DNA of 64,000 bases from Hyphomonadaceae bacterium JAD_PAG50586_4 (GTDB taxonomy: Bacteria > Pseudomonadota > Alphaproteobacteria > Caulobacterales > Aquidulcibacteraceae): contig CP096134.1 in assembly GCA_023242925.1 (NCBI GenBank), positions 310,001 to 374,000 on the forward strand, read 5' to 3'. The position numbers and the translations under genes are program-made. This document shows positions 17,855-27,000 of this stretch, piece by piece (the first letter of the stretch is position 1; each line of letters begins with the position of its first letter). The notes below the pieces were generated by a model that was not told where the DNA came from, searched no databases, and was given only the letters and a program-made list of their open reading frames with translations.

Positions 17855-20005
17855 ATGAAGTGGAAGCTCTTATCGACAGGCGTGCTGTCGGCGAACGCGT
17901 TAATGCTCGCTTTGGCGCCGACGCCAAGCTTTGCGCAGGAAGGCGCGAGTTCAGAAGACATCATCGTGACGGCGCGGCGGCGCGAAGAATCCGCTCAGGA
18001 CGTTCCTGCCTCGCTCTCGGTTGTGGGTGCAGATGAAGCGCAAGCGCGCGGCGCCAATCGGGTCCGGGACCTCGAAGCTGCGACGCCTAACGTGCTCTTT
18101 ACAGGAAGCGAAAACAATTCACTGACGCGGGTGACTGTTCGCGGTCTTGAATCTCAGGCTCGGCAGAACGTTGGCACCGAATCCGGCCTGGGTGTTTACG
18201 TCGATGGTGTCATCCAAGGTCGGCTCACGTCATTCAATCAAGAAATCCCAGATCTTGATCGGGTCGAATTTCTTCGTGGGCCACAAGGGACGCTGTACGG
18301 GCGAAACAGCATTATGGGCGCGATCAATGTGATTACGCGCCAGCCCAATCTCGACGAGCCGCGACTTCAGGTGAATGCTCGCATCGCCGAGTTCGATGAG
18401 CGCGTCGGCTCCATCTACGCCTCGACCCCCTTTGGCGAGTCGGCAGCAGGGAGCCTGTCGCTCTTCTCCATTCAACGCGACGGCTATATCCGCAACCTCG
18501 CCACAGGAAACATGATCGGCGACGATGATACACAAGGCGGCCGTCTCAAGTTCTTGGTCGAGCCGGGTGGATCTTGGCGGATCACCTTGGCCGCAGATGC
18601 TTTGCGGGATGATAGCGTTGCTGCAAACAGCCGCGTGATCGTGGGTCCAGGGGCAACGCCTGATCCCTACACTACGAATGTCGATGTAGAGCCAGTTTCC
18701 CGTCGCGACATTGGGGGAATGTCGGCGACGGTCGAGGTCGACGTGCTGGGCGGTCATCGGCTCACCTCTATCTCGGCATATCGATGGGCCAATAATGATC
18801 GTGCGACGGATTCAGACGGCACGCCGGTCGCCTTCCAAGTCACTACTCAGGAAAGCGACCAGGAGCAGTTAAGCCAGGAATTCCGGTTGGCATCGCCGTC
18901 CGGCGGACGCTGGGACTACGTGCTTGGTCTATTCTGGTATAATCAAAACACTTTTGGCCGCACGATTGGGACGATCATCCCATTCGCTCTTTCGGCCAGC
19001 ATCTTCGGCGAAATTGAAACCAATTCGATCGGTGCCTATGGAAACTTCGACTTCCATATCACTGACCGGCTCACACTCAACGCTGGCGTTCGCTTCACCG
19101 ATGAAGAGAAGGATTTGTCCTATCAGCAGAATGGTATTGTCCCCTTCGTGCCGTTCATTGCGCCCGGTCAGGACACGCTTTCCGACAACGATGTCTCGCC
19201 AACAATTGGGCTTCGCTATGAACCTACCGACGACTTGATGTTCTATTTGACCGCAGCGCGGGGTTACCGGAGCGGCGGGTGGAACGTCGAACCCCAGACA
19301 TCAGCGGCCATTACGTCTTGGCCGCAGGTGCGATTTGACTCTGAAAGCCTCACCAGCATCGAGGCGGGCGCCAAGACGAGTTGGTTCGACGATCGGTTCC
19401 AACTCAACTTGGCGGTCTTCGACATCGATTATGACGATCTCCAAGTTGCCACGAGGGTGCCGCTCCCCTCGCCGCCATTTGCGCCGGGGCTTTTCGCGAG
19501 TGTGGTCGCCAATGCGGCGGCGGCGTCAGCGCAAGGGGCGGAGTTAGAGTTTCTGGCTAGGCCAAGCGATCAGTTTTCGTTCGGCGGCAATGTGGGTTGG
19601 GTCGAGACGGAATATTCAGACTACGTGCAGCCAGGAGCGCCGCCGCTTGTCTTCACAGGCAACGAGCTCAACGGGGCACCAGACATTACTGCCGGCGCCT
19701 TCGCAGAGTATCGTCTGCCGCTGGGAAGCTTGGGCGACCTGACTGTGCGCGCCGACTATCGGCACGTGTCGACGTATTTCACTGAACGGACGAACAACTC
19801 GCTCATGGAGATTCCCGCGTCGGACGTCTTCAATGCGCGTCTAACCTACACGACAGCCGACGGGCACATTCGTGCGGCGCTCTTCGCGAACAACGTGACG
19901 GACGAAGAACTTATTGTTGGCCGAATCACGAATGCCTTCGGAGACGAGATTGTCGATTACGGTCGCCCGCGCGTGGTGGGCGTAGAACTAGGCCTGAACT
20001 ATTAG
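17855..20005 (+). CDS. TonB-dependent outer-membrane receptor, copy 2
   Basis: 716 residues from the ATG at 17855 (AGGGGAGGC site); an in-frame start at 17777 would fall inside the operator and is rejected. Signal peptide and TonB box match copy 1 almost residue for residue up to about residue 52. The plug (RGLESQARQNVG, FLRGPQGTLYGRNSIMGAINVIT) and barrel then diverge completely, and the last residue is tyrosine. So only the promoter and N-terminus are duplicated, and the ligand-binding parts differ. The amidotransferase, M81 and later genes follow without another operator, so this receptor probably heads that operon. Confidence 0.93.
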   Translation: MKWKLLSTGVLSANALMLALAPTPSFAQEGASSEDIIVTARRREESAQDVPASLSVVGADEAQARGANRVRDLEAATPNVLFTGSENNSLTRVTVRGLESQARQNVGTESGLGVYVDGVIQGRLTSFNQEIPDLDRVEFLRGPQGTLYGRNSIMGAINVITRQPNLDEPRLQVNARIAEFDERVGSIYASTPFGESAAGSLSLFSIQRDGYIRNLATGNMIGDDDTQGGRLKFLVEPGGSWRITLAADALRDDSVAANSRVIVGPGATPDPYTTNVDVEPVSRRDIGGMSATVEVDVLGGHRLTSISAYRWANNDRATDSDGTPVAFQVTTQESDQEQLSQEFRLASPSGGRWDYVLGLFWYNQNTFGRTIGTIIPFALSASIFGEIETNSIGAYGNFDFHITDRLTLNAGVRFTDEEKDLSYQQNGIVPFVPFIAPGQDTLSDNDVSPTIGLRYEPTDDLMFYLTAARGYRSGGWNVEPQTSAAITSWPQVRFDSESLTSIEAGAKTSWFDDRFQLNLAVFDIDYDDLQVATRVPLPSPPFAPGLFASVVANAAAASAQGAELEFLARPSDQFSFGGNVGWVETEYSDYVQPGAPPLVFTGNELNGAPDITAGAFAEYRLPLGSLGDLTVRADYRHVSTYFTERTNNSLMEIPASDVFNARLTYTTADGHIRAALFANNVTDEELIVGRITNAFGDEIVDYGRPRVVGVELGLNY

Positions 20006-20024
20006 AGGGCGACAGGGGCCATCA

Positions 20025-20054
20025 GCGGGCGAAGCAGGTTCCTGTTTCGCCCGC
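20025..20054 (+). terminator. strong hairpin between receptor 2 and the hydrolase genes
   Basis: GCGGGCGAA and TTCGCCCGC arms form a stem of about 13-14 pairs with one G-T wobble and a tiny loop. No T tract follows, so it is more likely a partial terminator or an mRNA stabiliser that lowers downstream expression than a full stop. Confidence 0.5.
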
Positions 20055-20079
20055 TAATGCATTTGAGAGAAGAAGGGCC

Positions 20080-20795
20080 ATGCCAAAGAGGCCGCGGATC
20101 GGTATTTCCCCCGACAACGAATGGCGGGAAGGCAACCCCTCCCGTGCTTTCTATTTCTTGGACGCTCAGAACTTCGTAGCGCTCAAGAAGGCGCGCGCTC
20201 TCTCGTTCATGCTTGTTCACGACCCCAGCGCTGTTGAGGACTATCTTGACGCGCTCGATGGGATCGTGATTTCGGGCGGGGGCTATCAGTTTCAAGATCC
20301 CGTCAAGTTGATCGGTCCGGACGACACACACGCGCCCGCCGAGAAGCGCGCCCGCCTAGATTTTGAGTGGGCGCTGATTGAAGCGGCCCTCAGGCGGGAT
20401 ATGCCCGTGTTGGCAGTATGTGGGGGCGTGCAAACTCTGAACGCGGTCCTTGGAGGCAAGCTTGTGACCAGCTTGGCGGACGCCAACCCAGCGTGGTCCC
20501 GGCATCGCGACCCCCGTTCAATAAGTTGAGCCACGATGTGACGGTTTTGGAGCATTCGCTGCTCCATCGCCTCACCGGCTCGAACGTGTTTGCCGTTAAC
20601 AGCCTTCATAGCCAGGGCATTATCGAAATCGGACCAGATATCGTTGCGAGCGCTTCAGCTGATGACGGCGTCGTCGAAGCAATCGAAGCGCCTCAATATC
20701 GGTTTTGCCTGGGTGTTCAATGGCACCCCGAGTTTGACTTGACGCCTGCCGATCAACTTATCTTCGACGGATTTGTGCGCGCCTGCCAAACATGA
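20080..20795 (+). CDS. class I glutamine amidotransferase-like gamma-glutamyl hydrolase (PuuD-like), copy 1, frame-disrupted
   Basis: The frame from 20080 breaks in the C run at 20511-20515 and continues in the frame ending at 20795; one added C gives about 238 residues. Motifs of the PuuD/peptidase C26 family: DGIVISGGGYQFQDP, the nucleophile in LAVCGGVQTLN, FAVNSLHSQGI, and GVQWHPEFDL with the catalytic His and Glu. Family members hydrolyse gamma-glutamyl amide bonds. The usual CRG around the nucleophile is CGG here. Tandem with a full-length paralogue (ATGA overlap). If the substrate has an iso-linked Glu, as microcystin does, this enzyme could cut that bond; that is inference. Confidence 0.82.
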
Positions 20796-21547
20796 GCCGC
20801 GGTATCGACGCCCAACCACGTATCGGCGTCACTGCGGGCGTTGAACTGCGCGATGGCGCCGTTCCGCCGCGCCACGGCTACATGTCGGACAGCCAGATTC
20901 ATCGCGCGCTCGCCGAGGCGGGCGCTGTGCCCATTATCCTGCCGCACCTTATCGATGCGATCGACACGTTTCTTGATATGGTCGATGGGGTGCTTATCGC
21001 TGGCGGCGGCTATCAGTTTCCCGATCCGTTGACCCTAATCTCGGCCGAAGCGTCAAACGAACTGGGCGAAAGCGCATTTCGAACGCGAGCGTCGTTTGAG
21101 CTTGCGCTCGCGCGTGCTTGTCTCAACCGCGATATGCCTACGCTTGGCATTTGCGGCGGCTTTCAGGTGATGAACTCCATTCTGGGCGGCAAGCTTGTCG
21201 TGAACCTTGCTGCCGAGCGACCGACCTGGGGCGCGCATCTCGCCCCGCCAGCAAATTTCCTCGCGCACGATTTGGAGATTCAGCCCAACACAATGTTGCG
21301 CGCATTGGTGAAGGACGCGCGTATCGTCGTGAATAGCCTGCACCGGCAGGGGGTCGTCGAAACTGGCGCGGAGGCTGTCGCGGCCGCGGTTTCCGATGAC
21401 GGCCTTATAGAAGCACTTGAAGTTCAGCGACATCCATTTTTCTTGGGCGTGCAATGGCATCCCGAGTTTCTGCTCAGTGCTGCCGATCATGATCTTATGC
21501 AAGGTTTCGTGGCAGCCAGCGCGACGCAACGATCGAGGTCAAGATGA
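20792..21547 (+). CDS. class I glutamine amidotransferase-like gamma-glutamyl hydrolase (PuuD-like), copy 2
   Basis: 251 residues, intact. The catalytic triad is visible: C121 in LGICGGFQVMN, H223 and E225 in GVQWHPEF. Also DGVLIAGGGYQFPDP and IVVNSLHRQGV. It is a diverged paralogue of the gene just before it, with which it overlaps by four bases, and it overlaps the M81 gene after it (ATGA). The pair sits where the mlr pathway has MlrB, a serine hydrolase that is absent here, so gamma-glutamyl hydrolases may supply that step. PuuD itself acts on gamma-glutamyl-GABA, so a simple polyamine role is the main alternative. Confidence 0.87.
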   Translation: MSRGIDAQPRIGVTAGVELRDGAVPPRHGYMSDSQIHRALAEAGAVPIILPHLIDAIDTFLDMVDGVLIAGGGYQFPDPLTLISAEASNELGESAFRTRASFELALARACLNRDMPTLGICGGFQVMNSILGGKLVVNLAAERPTWGAHLAPPANFLAHDLEIQPNTMLRALVKDARIVVNSLHRQGVVETGAEAVAAAVSDDGLIEALEVQRHPFFLGVQWHPEFLLSAADHDLMQGFVAASATQRSRSR

Positions 21548-22980
21548 AGTTGTTTTTTGGCGGACTGGCGACGGAAACGAATTCGTTTTCCCCGATCCCG
21601 ATCGGGCTCAGAATCCTTTGAGGCGCTGCGGGGGCCGCGGTAGCGGCCGAGGCGATCCCTGTACGTGCGCGCGAACTGGGCCTTGATGTCGTGTGCGGTC
21701 TTTATGCGGATGCGGCGCCCGGCGGGTTGGTGCGCCGCGACGTGTATGAATCTCTTCGCGATGAATTGCTCGACCAATTGCGTGCGGCGGGCCCGGTCGA
21801 CATCGTCGCGCTATCCATGCACGGCGCCATGATGGCGTTCGGGTATGACGATTGTGAGGGCGATATCCTCGCGCGCGTCCGTGAGATTGTTGGGCCGAGC
21901 GCTACAGTCGGCGCCGTATTCGATCCGCACAGTCATTTGTCGCCTGAAATGCAACGCCACGCCGACGCGCTGCTGTTCTACCGCGAAAATCCACACACCG
22001 ACATCGACGAACGTTCCCGCGAACTTGTCGACCTGCTTGTACGTATAGCTCGGCGCGAGGTGCGGGCTGAAACCTCGGTGTTCGATTGCCGGATGGCGGA
22101 TGTGTTTCAGACTAATCGCGAGCCGATGCGCAGCTTCGTCGATCGTATGCGGGCGCTGGAGCGGGGCAACGTTCTCAGTATTTCCGTCTGCCACAGCTGG
22201 CGACGCGGCGATGTGCCTTTCATGGGCGCCAAGATCGTAGTCATCACCGACAATGCTCGCGCCGAGGGCGATGCACTCGCCGAGCGTTTGGGCATGGAAT
22301 TGTTTAGCATGCGCGGCATTGCACATGCGCGCGCAGTACCACTGCAGGAAGCAGTGGAGCGGGTGCTAGCAGCTAAACACGCTCCGATTCTGTTAGCGGA
22401 CATCTCCGATAATCCCGATTGCGGCGCGCCTGGCGACGCAACCTATGCGGTGCGCGCCTTACTGGACGCGGGAGTCCGCAACATAGCGTGGGGCGCTTTG
22501 TGGGATCCGCTCGCGACGCGCTTTGCTGTAGAAGCGGGCGTCGGCGCACGCTTGTCGATGCGCATCGGAGGAAAAGCCTGCGCGCTATCGGGCGAACCGT
22601 TGGATCTCGACGTGGTGGTTAAAGCCGTGAACCCGCACGCCAAGCAAACCACGAGCGGCGGCGAAATCCCAATGGGTACGACAGCTGCGCTTGTCGCCGA
22701 AGGCCTTGAGATTGTCGTCACGGACCATAAGCGCCAAACCTTCGGTCCCGATCTCTTTACCGATCTCGGTGTTGATCTCGCGACAAAGCGCGTGATCGTC
22801 GTGAAGTCTGCGCAGCACTACCGTATCATGTTCGAGAAACATTTCGCCGAGGATATCCCAATCGATTCACCAGGCGTGTGCATCTCCGACATCCGCAAGC
22901 TGCCGTTGAAGCGGATCCCGCGGCCGATGTGGCCTTTTGACGAAGATCCGTTTGGTGAGAAAAAGGCGCCGCAATCATGA
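21544..22980 (+). CDS. M81 family metallopeptidase (MlrC-like), frame-disrupted near N-terminus
   Basis: The ATG at 21544 opens KLFFGGLATETNSFSPIP. An in-frame TGA at 21619-21621 interrupts it, while the +1 frame there reads SESFEALRG, so two compensating indels between about 21600 and 21645 explain the break. The rest is open to 22980, about 478 residues in total. Zinc ligands fit MlrC: an Asp and a His two residues later in FDPHSH (about 127 and 129) and a His 22 residues on in ENPHTD (about 151), the same spacing as D167/H169/H191 recalled for MlrC. DISDNPDCGAPGDAT and the C-terminal CISDIRKLPLKRIPRPMWP are typical of the family. Probable role: releasing the lipid-like residue from a peptide fragment. 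Confidence 0.83.
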
Positions 22981-23358
22981 GCGCCGACCTTGATCTCGGC
23001 GCTTTGATCGATGCCCAGGTGGCCGCGTATAACGACCATGACCTCGATCGCTTCCTCAGTTTCTACACTGAAGACTGGCAGTTCTATGATTTCCCCAATG
23101 TCTTGCGGTTCGAGGGCCGCGAGGCCGCGCGTGCGCGCTACGGGGCGCTTTTTGAAGCAAACCCACGCCTAAATGCGCGCATTGCTACTCGTATCGTCGC
23201 TCCACCTTTCGTGGTCGATCATGAATCTCTCTATGGGCACGAGCGACGCGCTGACGGGGTTAGCGGAGTGGTCACGTATCAATTCGATGGACCGCTCATT
23301 GCGCGGGTTTGGTCAGGAGCGTGGTCGGACAGGCAAGTCCAGCAGGAGCAGCCGATGA
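22977..23358 (+). CDS. SnoaL-like / NTF2-fold protein, 3' end uncertain
   Basis: Starts with an ATGA overlap on the M81 stop. About 125 residues form an NTF2-like fold: helix AQVAAYNDHDLDRFLSFYTED, then WQFYDFP, RFEGREAARARYGALFEANP, and a beta-sheet ending GPLIARVW. As given, the frame runs into the next gene (RidA) up to 23459, which would be an unusual fusion. A stop in another frame at 23356-23358, overlapping the next ATG, suits the spacing style of this operon, so a lost base near 23310-23340 is suspected. Such proteins are often small hydratases, isomerases or cyclases. Function unknown. Confidence 0.65.
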
Positions 23359-23727
23359 CCTCAAGGACGGTGAGTATGCAGCGGTTCGAGACAACGGAGC
23401 GAATGAGTCAAGCGGTCGTACATGGCGAGATCAATCTTCCTGTCTGGGCAAGTCGATAAGACGAAAAGCACTTCAGTCGCGGAGCAAACCGCAGCTGTTC
23501 TTGCTCGGATCGATGCGCTGCTCGACAGCGCCGGCAGCGACAAGGCTCACATCATTTCCGCCAACATCTGGCTCGCGGATATCGGCAACTTCGCGGAGAT
23601 GAATTCGGTTTGGGACAAATGGGTCGCGCCCGGCGCGGCGCCCACCCGCGCCACTGTTGAGGCAAGGCTCGCCGATCCCAAATACCATGTGGAGATAGCC
23701 GTCATAGCGGCGCGGAAGGCCCCGTAA
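23355..23727 (+). CDS. RidA/YjgF-family imine deaminase, frame-disrupted
   Basis: The ATG at 23355 gives MTSRTVSMQRFETTERMSQAV; after HGEI the frame shifts at about 23431-23434 (one extra A) and continues as IFLSGQVDKTKSTSVAEQT to 23727, about 123 residues. The RidA signature SANIWLADIGNFAEMNSVWDKWV, followed by APTRATVEARLA with the catalytic Arg, is clear. RidA enzymes hydrolyse enamines and imines such as 2-aminoacrylate. Within a peptide-catabolic locus this could deal with dehydroamino acids; microcystins contain N-methyl-dehydroalanine. That link is inferred; RidA is also common near other amino-acid pathways. Confidence 0.82.
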
Positions 23728-23843
23728 CCGTCGAACAGTTTCAGCCGTTGACGGTGTGGGCAGACGGGAGTGCTGGGCGGATCAGTTGGCCGCGAGCCGA
23801 AAAGTGTCACCGCCGATGTGCAAGCGTCGTTTGGAGCCAGCAA

Positions 23844-24441
23844 ATGGACCGTGAGCAATGCGCGCCCCGAGGATTGCTGAATGCAGATGACAGCATTGTT
23901 CTGCTCATAGACCTCCAGCAGCCCTTCCTGAAAAAAATGGAGGCTGAGGAATGTGCGCGCGTTGTTGATCATTGCCGGTTTGTCGTGGAAGTGGCACAGC
24001 GCTTCGATGTTCCTGTCGTGACCACCGTCGAGCAGCCTCAAAAGAAACGGTGTCACGGTGGAGGTGGTGCGCGCTTGCTTTGAATCACCACTTGTCGAAT
24101 GGGACAAGAAATCATTCGGTGCGATGGGCCAGGACAATATTCGCCATCATGTTTTAGCGCAGGATCGCCGGACGGCTTTGATTATCGGCCTGGAGACGGA
24201 CGTGTGCGTTTTGCAGACCGCAGTCGGACTGCGAGAGTCAGGGTTTCGATCCGTTGCCGTTCAAGACGCGGTCGGCGCGCCAAAACCAGACCATCTTTAC
24301 GGGCTGGAGCGCATGGCCGCTCTGGGTATCGAAAAGGCTCACGTCAAAGGGGTATTTTACGAATGGAGCCGCACATTGGAGCGACTGAGTGACATCCAAG
24401 GGAAGGGCATTATCAAGAATCCGATGCGGTCGACCCTATGA
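23844..24441 (+). CDS. isochorismatase-family cysteine hydrolase, frame-disrupted
   Basis: The ATG at 23844 begins a protein with SIVLLIDLQQPFLKKM (catalytic Asp) whose frame breaks in the A run at 24040-24043. The continuation RNGVTVEVVRACFES joins the frame to 24441, about 199 residues. The catalytic Cys is in LIIGLETDVCVLQTAVGL and the Lys region is DKKSFGAM. YcaC-like members hydrolyse small amides, carbamoyl groups or act on nicotinamide-like compounds; the exact substrate is unknown. Last gene of the long catabolic operon. Confidence 0.82.
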
Positions 24442-24486
24442 ATTGAGAGGAGTGTGATGGACCAAGTACATTCCCCTATCGGGGAT

Positions 24487-24660
24487 CCGGCGGCTCGCAC
24501 TCAATAAACTGACCGGTGACGAAATGCAGCCTTCGGCGATCTCGCGCCGAAGCGCCCTCAGCATTACCGGCGACACGATTGGATCGACACAGCCCTTCGT
24601 AAGAAAATGGCGACCCGGGTGTCGCTGGCCCATTTGTGTCATTCACACCAAAAGCGGGCA
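24487..24660 (-). pseudogene. possible remnant of an SDR C-terminus
   Basis: Minus-strand frames contain scattered pieces such as FLTKG, a VSPVMLRALRREIAEG block and a terminal FVTGQFIEC, the last typical of the end of short-chain dehydrogenases (VTGQ near the C-terminus). No single frame links them, so this would be a decayed or error-ridden fragment. Weak evidence. Confidence 0.25.
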
Positions 24661-24678
24661 ACCTGATCGCGTACGCAA

Positions 24679-25605
24679 TCAGCGTCCATCCCTGTCCGCC
24701 TCAGCTGCAACGGTCGCTGCCGCGGGCGTATGAAAATTGCGTGTCAAATCGAACACGCGATGGCGGATCATGTCCGCACGAGCGTTGGTGGCGTCGCGCC
24801 GCGCCATCTTGCGCCGATGGCGCATGCTGTTGGTCAGCGCGCGCGCCCATTGCTCTAGCGGGTTTCGCCTACGCTGACCTTTTCGCGCGGTGTTTTCGGC
24901 CGCCCAGAGCGCCACATAGTCGGACTGCTGCACTGGACATCGCGTCAACGATACCGGCGCGCCAATTTTCTGTGTCAGCACCAGCAGGTAAAGTTCGTCG
25001 CGGCTCGTGATGTTAACTCGGGATTTCAGCGTGTGCGGCGCGCGAACTTCGTACCACACTTCAGGCGATCCCATCGGCGCGGCGAACACGCGCGTCCCGG
25101 CAAAGCCCCGCGCCTCCGAGTAGATCTGGAAGAAGAACTCTGGTGAGAATTGATAAAAGCCGTGCCCCGAGCAATTGTTGCTCGGCAGCATATGCATGAT
25201 GTGCCCCCCTTTAGCGCATAGCTTGGCGACGTTATCGAACGCCACCGGCACGTTTAGTACATGCTCAAGCGTGCCGAAATCCAGCACGACGGAATATTGC
25301 TCCTCGGGCTCGATCGGCTGGTTCATGTCGTGGACAAAACTTGCATGCTCGTAGTCGGAAGCATCGATCGAATGTACTATTTCCGCGCCGAAGGCCGATC
25401 GGATCACGGCCTCGCAATACCCGTCGGAAACTTCCCCGGCGACGCGATCAGCGATGTCCGTTCGGCCACGCTTCCGGAAGAAGTCTTCGAGCTCCGCTGG
25501 GCCAATGGTGAGCTTCTGGCGAGCGATGGTGACGACACGGCCGAAGCATGCGCCCTCGGCGCGTGCCAAAGACATTAGCCCCAGCCCAGATGCGTTCAGT
25601 CCCAT
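24679..25605 (-). CDS. class I SAM-dependent methyltransferase-like protein
   Basis: 308 residues using the internal ATG at 25605 (MGLNASGLGLMSLARAEG), which fits the family better than the longer ORF start at 25707. The region VVLDFGTLEHVLNVPVAFDNVAKLC, followed by GGHIMHMLPSNN, resembles motif II and post-motif II of Rossmann methyltransferases found in polysaccharide and glycan-modification loci. The N-terminal DxGxGxG is not obvious. It is isolated, convergent with the catabolic operon and next to IS elements, and likely not part of the regulon. Acceptor unknown. Confidence 0.6.
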   Translation of the reverse strand: MGLNASGLGLMSLARAEGACFGRVVTIARQKLTIGPAELEDFFRKRGRTDIADRVAGEVSDGYCEAVIRSAFGAEIVHSIDASDYEHASFVHDMNQPIEPEEQYSVVLDFGTLEHVLNVPVAFDNVAKLCAKGGHIMHMLPSNNCSGHGFYQFSPEFFFQIYSEARGFAGTRVFAAPMGSPEVWYEVRAPHTLKSRVNITSRDELYLLVLTQKIGAPVSLTRCPVQQSDYVALWAAENTARKGQRRRNPLEQWARALTNSMRHRRKMARRDATNARADMIRHRVFDLTRNFHTPAAATVAAEADRDGR

Positions 25606-25808
25606 CAGCCCCCCTTGGCGATTTGCACTGCCAGAGGCCCATTTCCTTGACCCAGGGAGCAAACACGAATTCGTAGGTCTGGTCCACGGTGGCCTGAGTG
25701 ATCGCAAATAGTTTGGGCGTCGAGCTTGTCATGACCTATTCGGCCTGGAGTGCTGCCGGTTTCATGGACACCGAGTTAAGGTGTTTAAGGTGAGATCGGA
25801 GGTGGGCG

Positions 25809-26107
25809 ATGGCCCAGAAAAAGCGTCGGATACATTCTCGAGAGTTCAAGCTTGAGGCGGTGCGGCTGATCCGTGAGCGCGGCGTGTCGGCAGCGCAAGC
25901 GGCCCGCGATTTGGGCGTGCACGAAAATTTGCTGCGGCAATGGGCGAAGGATTTCGCGGCCGACCCTCAGCACGCCTTCCCAGGCCAGGGGCAAATGAAG
26001 CCCGAGCAGGCCGAGATCGAGCGATTGCGCAAGGAAGTGACTAAGCTCAAAGCCGAGCGCGACATCCTAAAAAAGCCGCGGCCTACTTCGCGAAGGACCA
26101 AGCGTGA
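25809..26107 (+). CDS. IS3-family transposase OrfA (helix-turn-helix), 3' end frame-disrupted
   Basis: About 99 residues. The N-terminal HTH reads RRIHSREFKLEAVRLIRE and SAAQAARDLGVHENLLRQW, followed by a leucine-zipper-like EIERLRKEVTKLKAERDILKK. An A6G slippery heptamer at 26069-26075 is the programmed -1 frameshift signal of the family. As given, orfB lies in the wrong relative frame for a -1 shift; restoring one G after the heptamer makes orfA end in AAAYFAKDQA with a stop at 26105-26107 and puts orfB in -1. So one base is missing in this sequence. Confidence 0.85.
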
Positions 26108-26970
26108 TGTTTGGCTTCATTGCGAAACACCGGGGGATCTGGCCGCTGGCGTGGATGTGCGATGCGCTCGGTGTATCGCGAAGCGGATTCTTCGCCTGGC
26201 TGACGCGGCCCAAGGCCGCTCGGGCCAAGAGTGACGAAGCGATCGGGGCCAAGGTGCGCGAGAGTTTCATCCGGAGCGACCGTACCTATGGCGCACGCCG
26301 CGTTTGGCGTGATGTGCTCGAAGAAGGGTTCTCCTGCGGCTTACACCGCATTGAGCGTTTGATGCGCATTCAAGCGTTAAAGGCGCGGCCTCGCCGGCGA
26401 CGCCTGCCGCCCGACACGGGCGATCGCAGCAGCGGCGCCATCGCGCCCAACGTTCTCGATCGGCGTTTCGTGGCGACGGCGCCCAACCAAAAGTGGGCTG
26501 CGGACTTCACGTACATCTGGACGGCCGAAGGCTGGCTCTACGTGGCGGTGGTGATCGACCTCTATTCGCGCCGCGTCGTCGGCTGGTCGATGCGCGCAAC
26601 GATGACAGCCGAGCTCGTCGGCGAAGCATTGACGATGGCGCTCTATCGGCGCGGACGTCCGGCGGCGCTGATGCACCACTCAGATCGTGGCAGCCAGTAC
26701 ACCAGCGATCAATTTCAACGGTTGTTGGCCGAGCACGGCGTCGCCTGCTCGATGAGCCGCGCAGGCAATTGCTGGGACAATGCGGCGACCGAGAGCTTCT
26801 TCGCGTCGCTGAAATCGGAGCGCATCGCGCGCAAGACTTATCGCACACGCGACGAGGCCAGGGCGGACGTGTTCGATTACGTTGAGCGGTGGTACAATCC
26901 TCAGCGGCGGCACTCGACGCTCGGCTATCTCAGCCCAATTGCGTTCGAGCAACAGGAGGCGTTAGCTTAG
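26107..26970 (+). CDS. IS3-family transposase OrfB (DDE integrase core)
   Basis: 287 residues. The DDE catalytic triad is visible: Asp in WAADFTYIW, Asp in MHHSDRGSQYTS and Glu in DNAATESFFASLKSE, with the C-terminal RWYNPQRRHSTLGYLSP block. It overlaps the orfA stop (TGATG) and is normally expressed as an OrfAB fusion through the A6G frameshift site at 26069. It appears intact and possibly active. Confidence 0.92.
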   Translation: MFGFIAKHRGIWPLAWMCDALGVSRSGFFAWLTRPKAARAKSDEAIGAKVRESFIRSDRTYGARRVWRDVLEEGFSCGLHRIERLMRIQALKARPRRRRLPPDTGDRSSGAIAPNVLDRRFVATAPNQKWAADFTYIWTAEGWLYVAVVIDLYSRRVVGWSMRATMTAELVGEALTMALYRRGRPAALMHHSDRGSQYTSDQFQRLLAEHGVACSMSRAGNCWDNAATESFFASLKSERIARKTYRTRDEARADVFDYVERWYNPQRRHSTLGYLSPIAFEQQEALA

Positions 26971-27000
26971 GCGGGCGTCCACTGAACCGGCAGCACTCCA

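Noticed and set aside
1-24441. An MlrB-like serine hydrolase
   Set aside because: No SxxK/beta-lactamase-type hydrolase frame is present in the locus.
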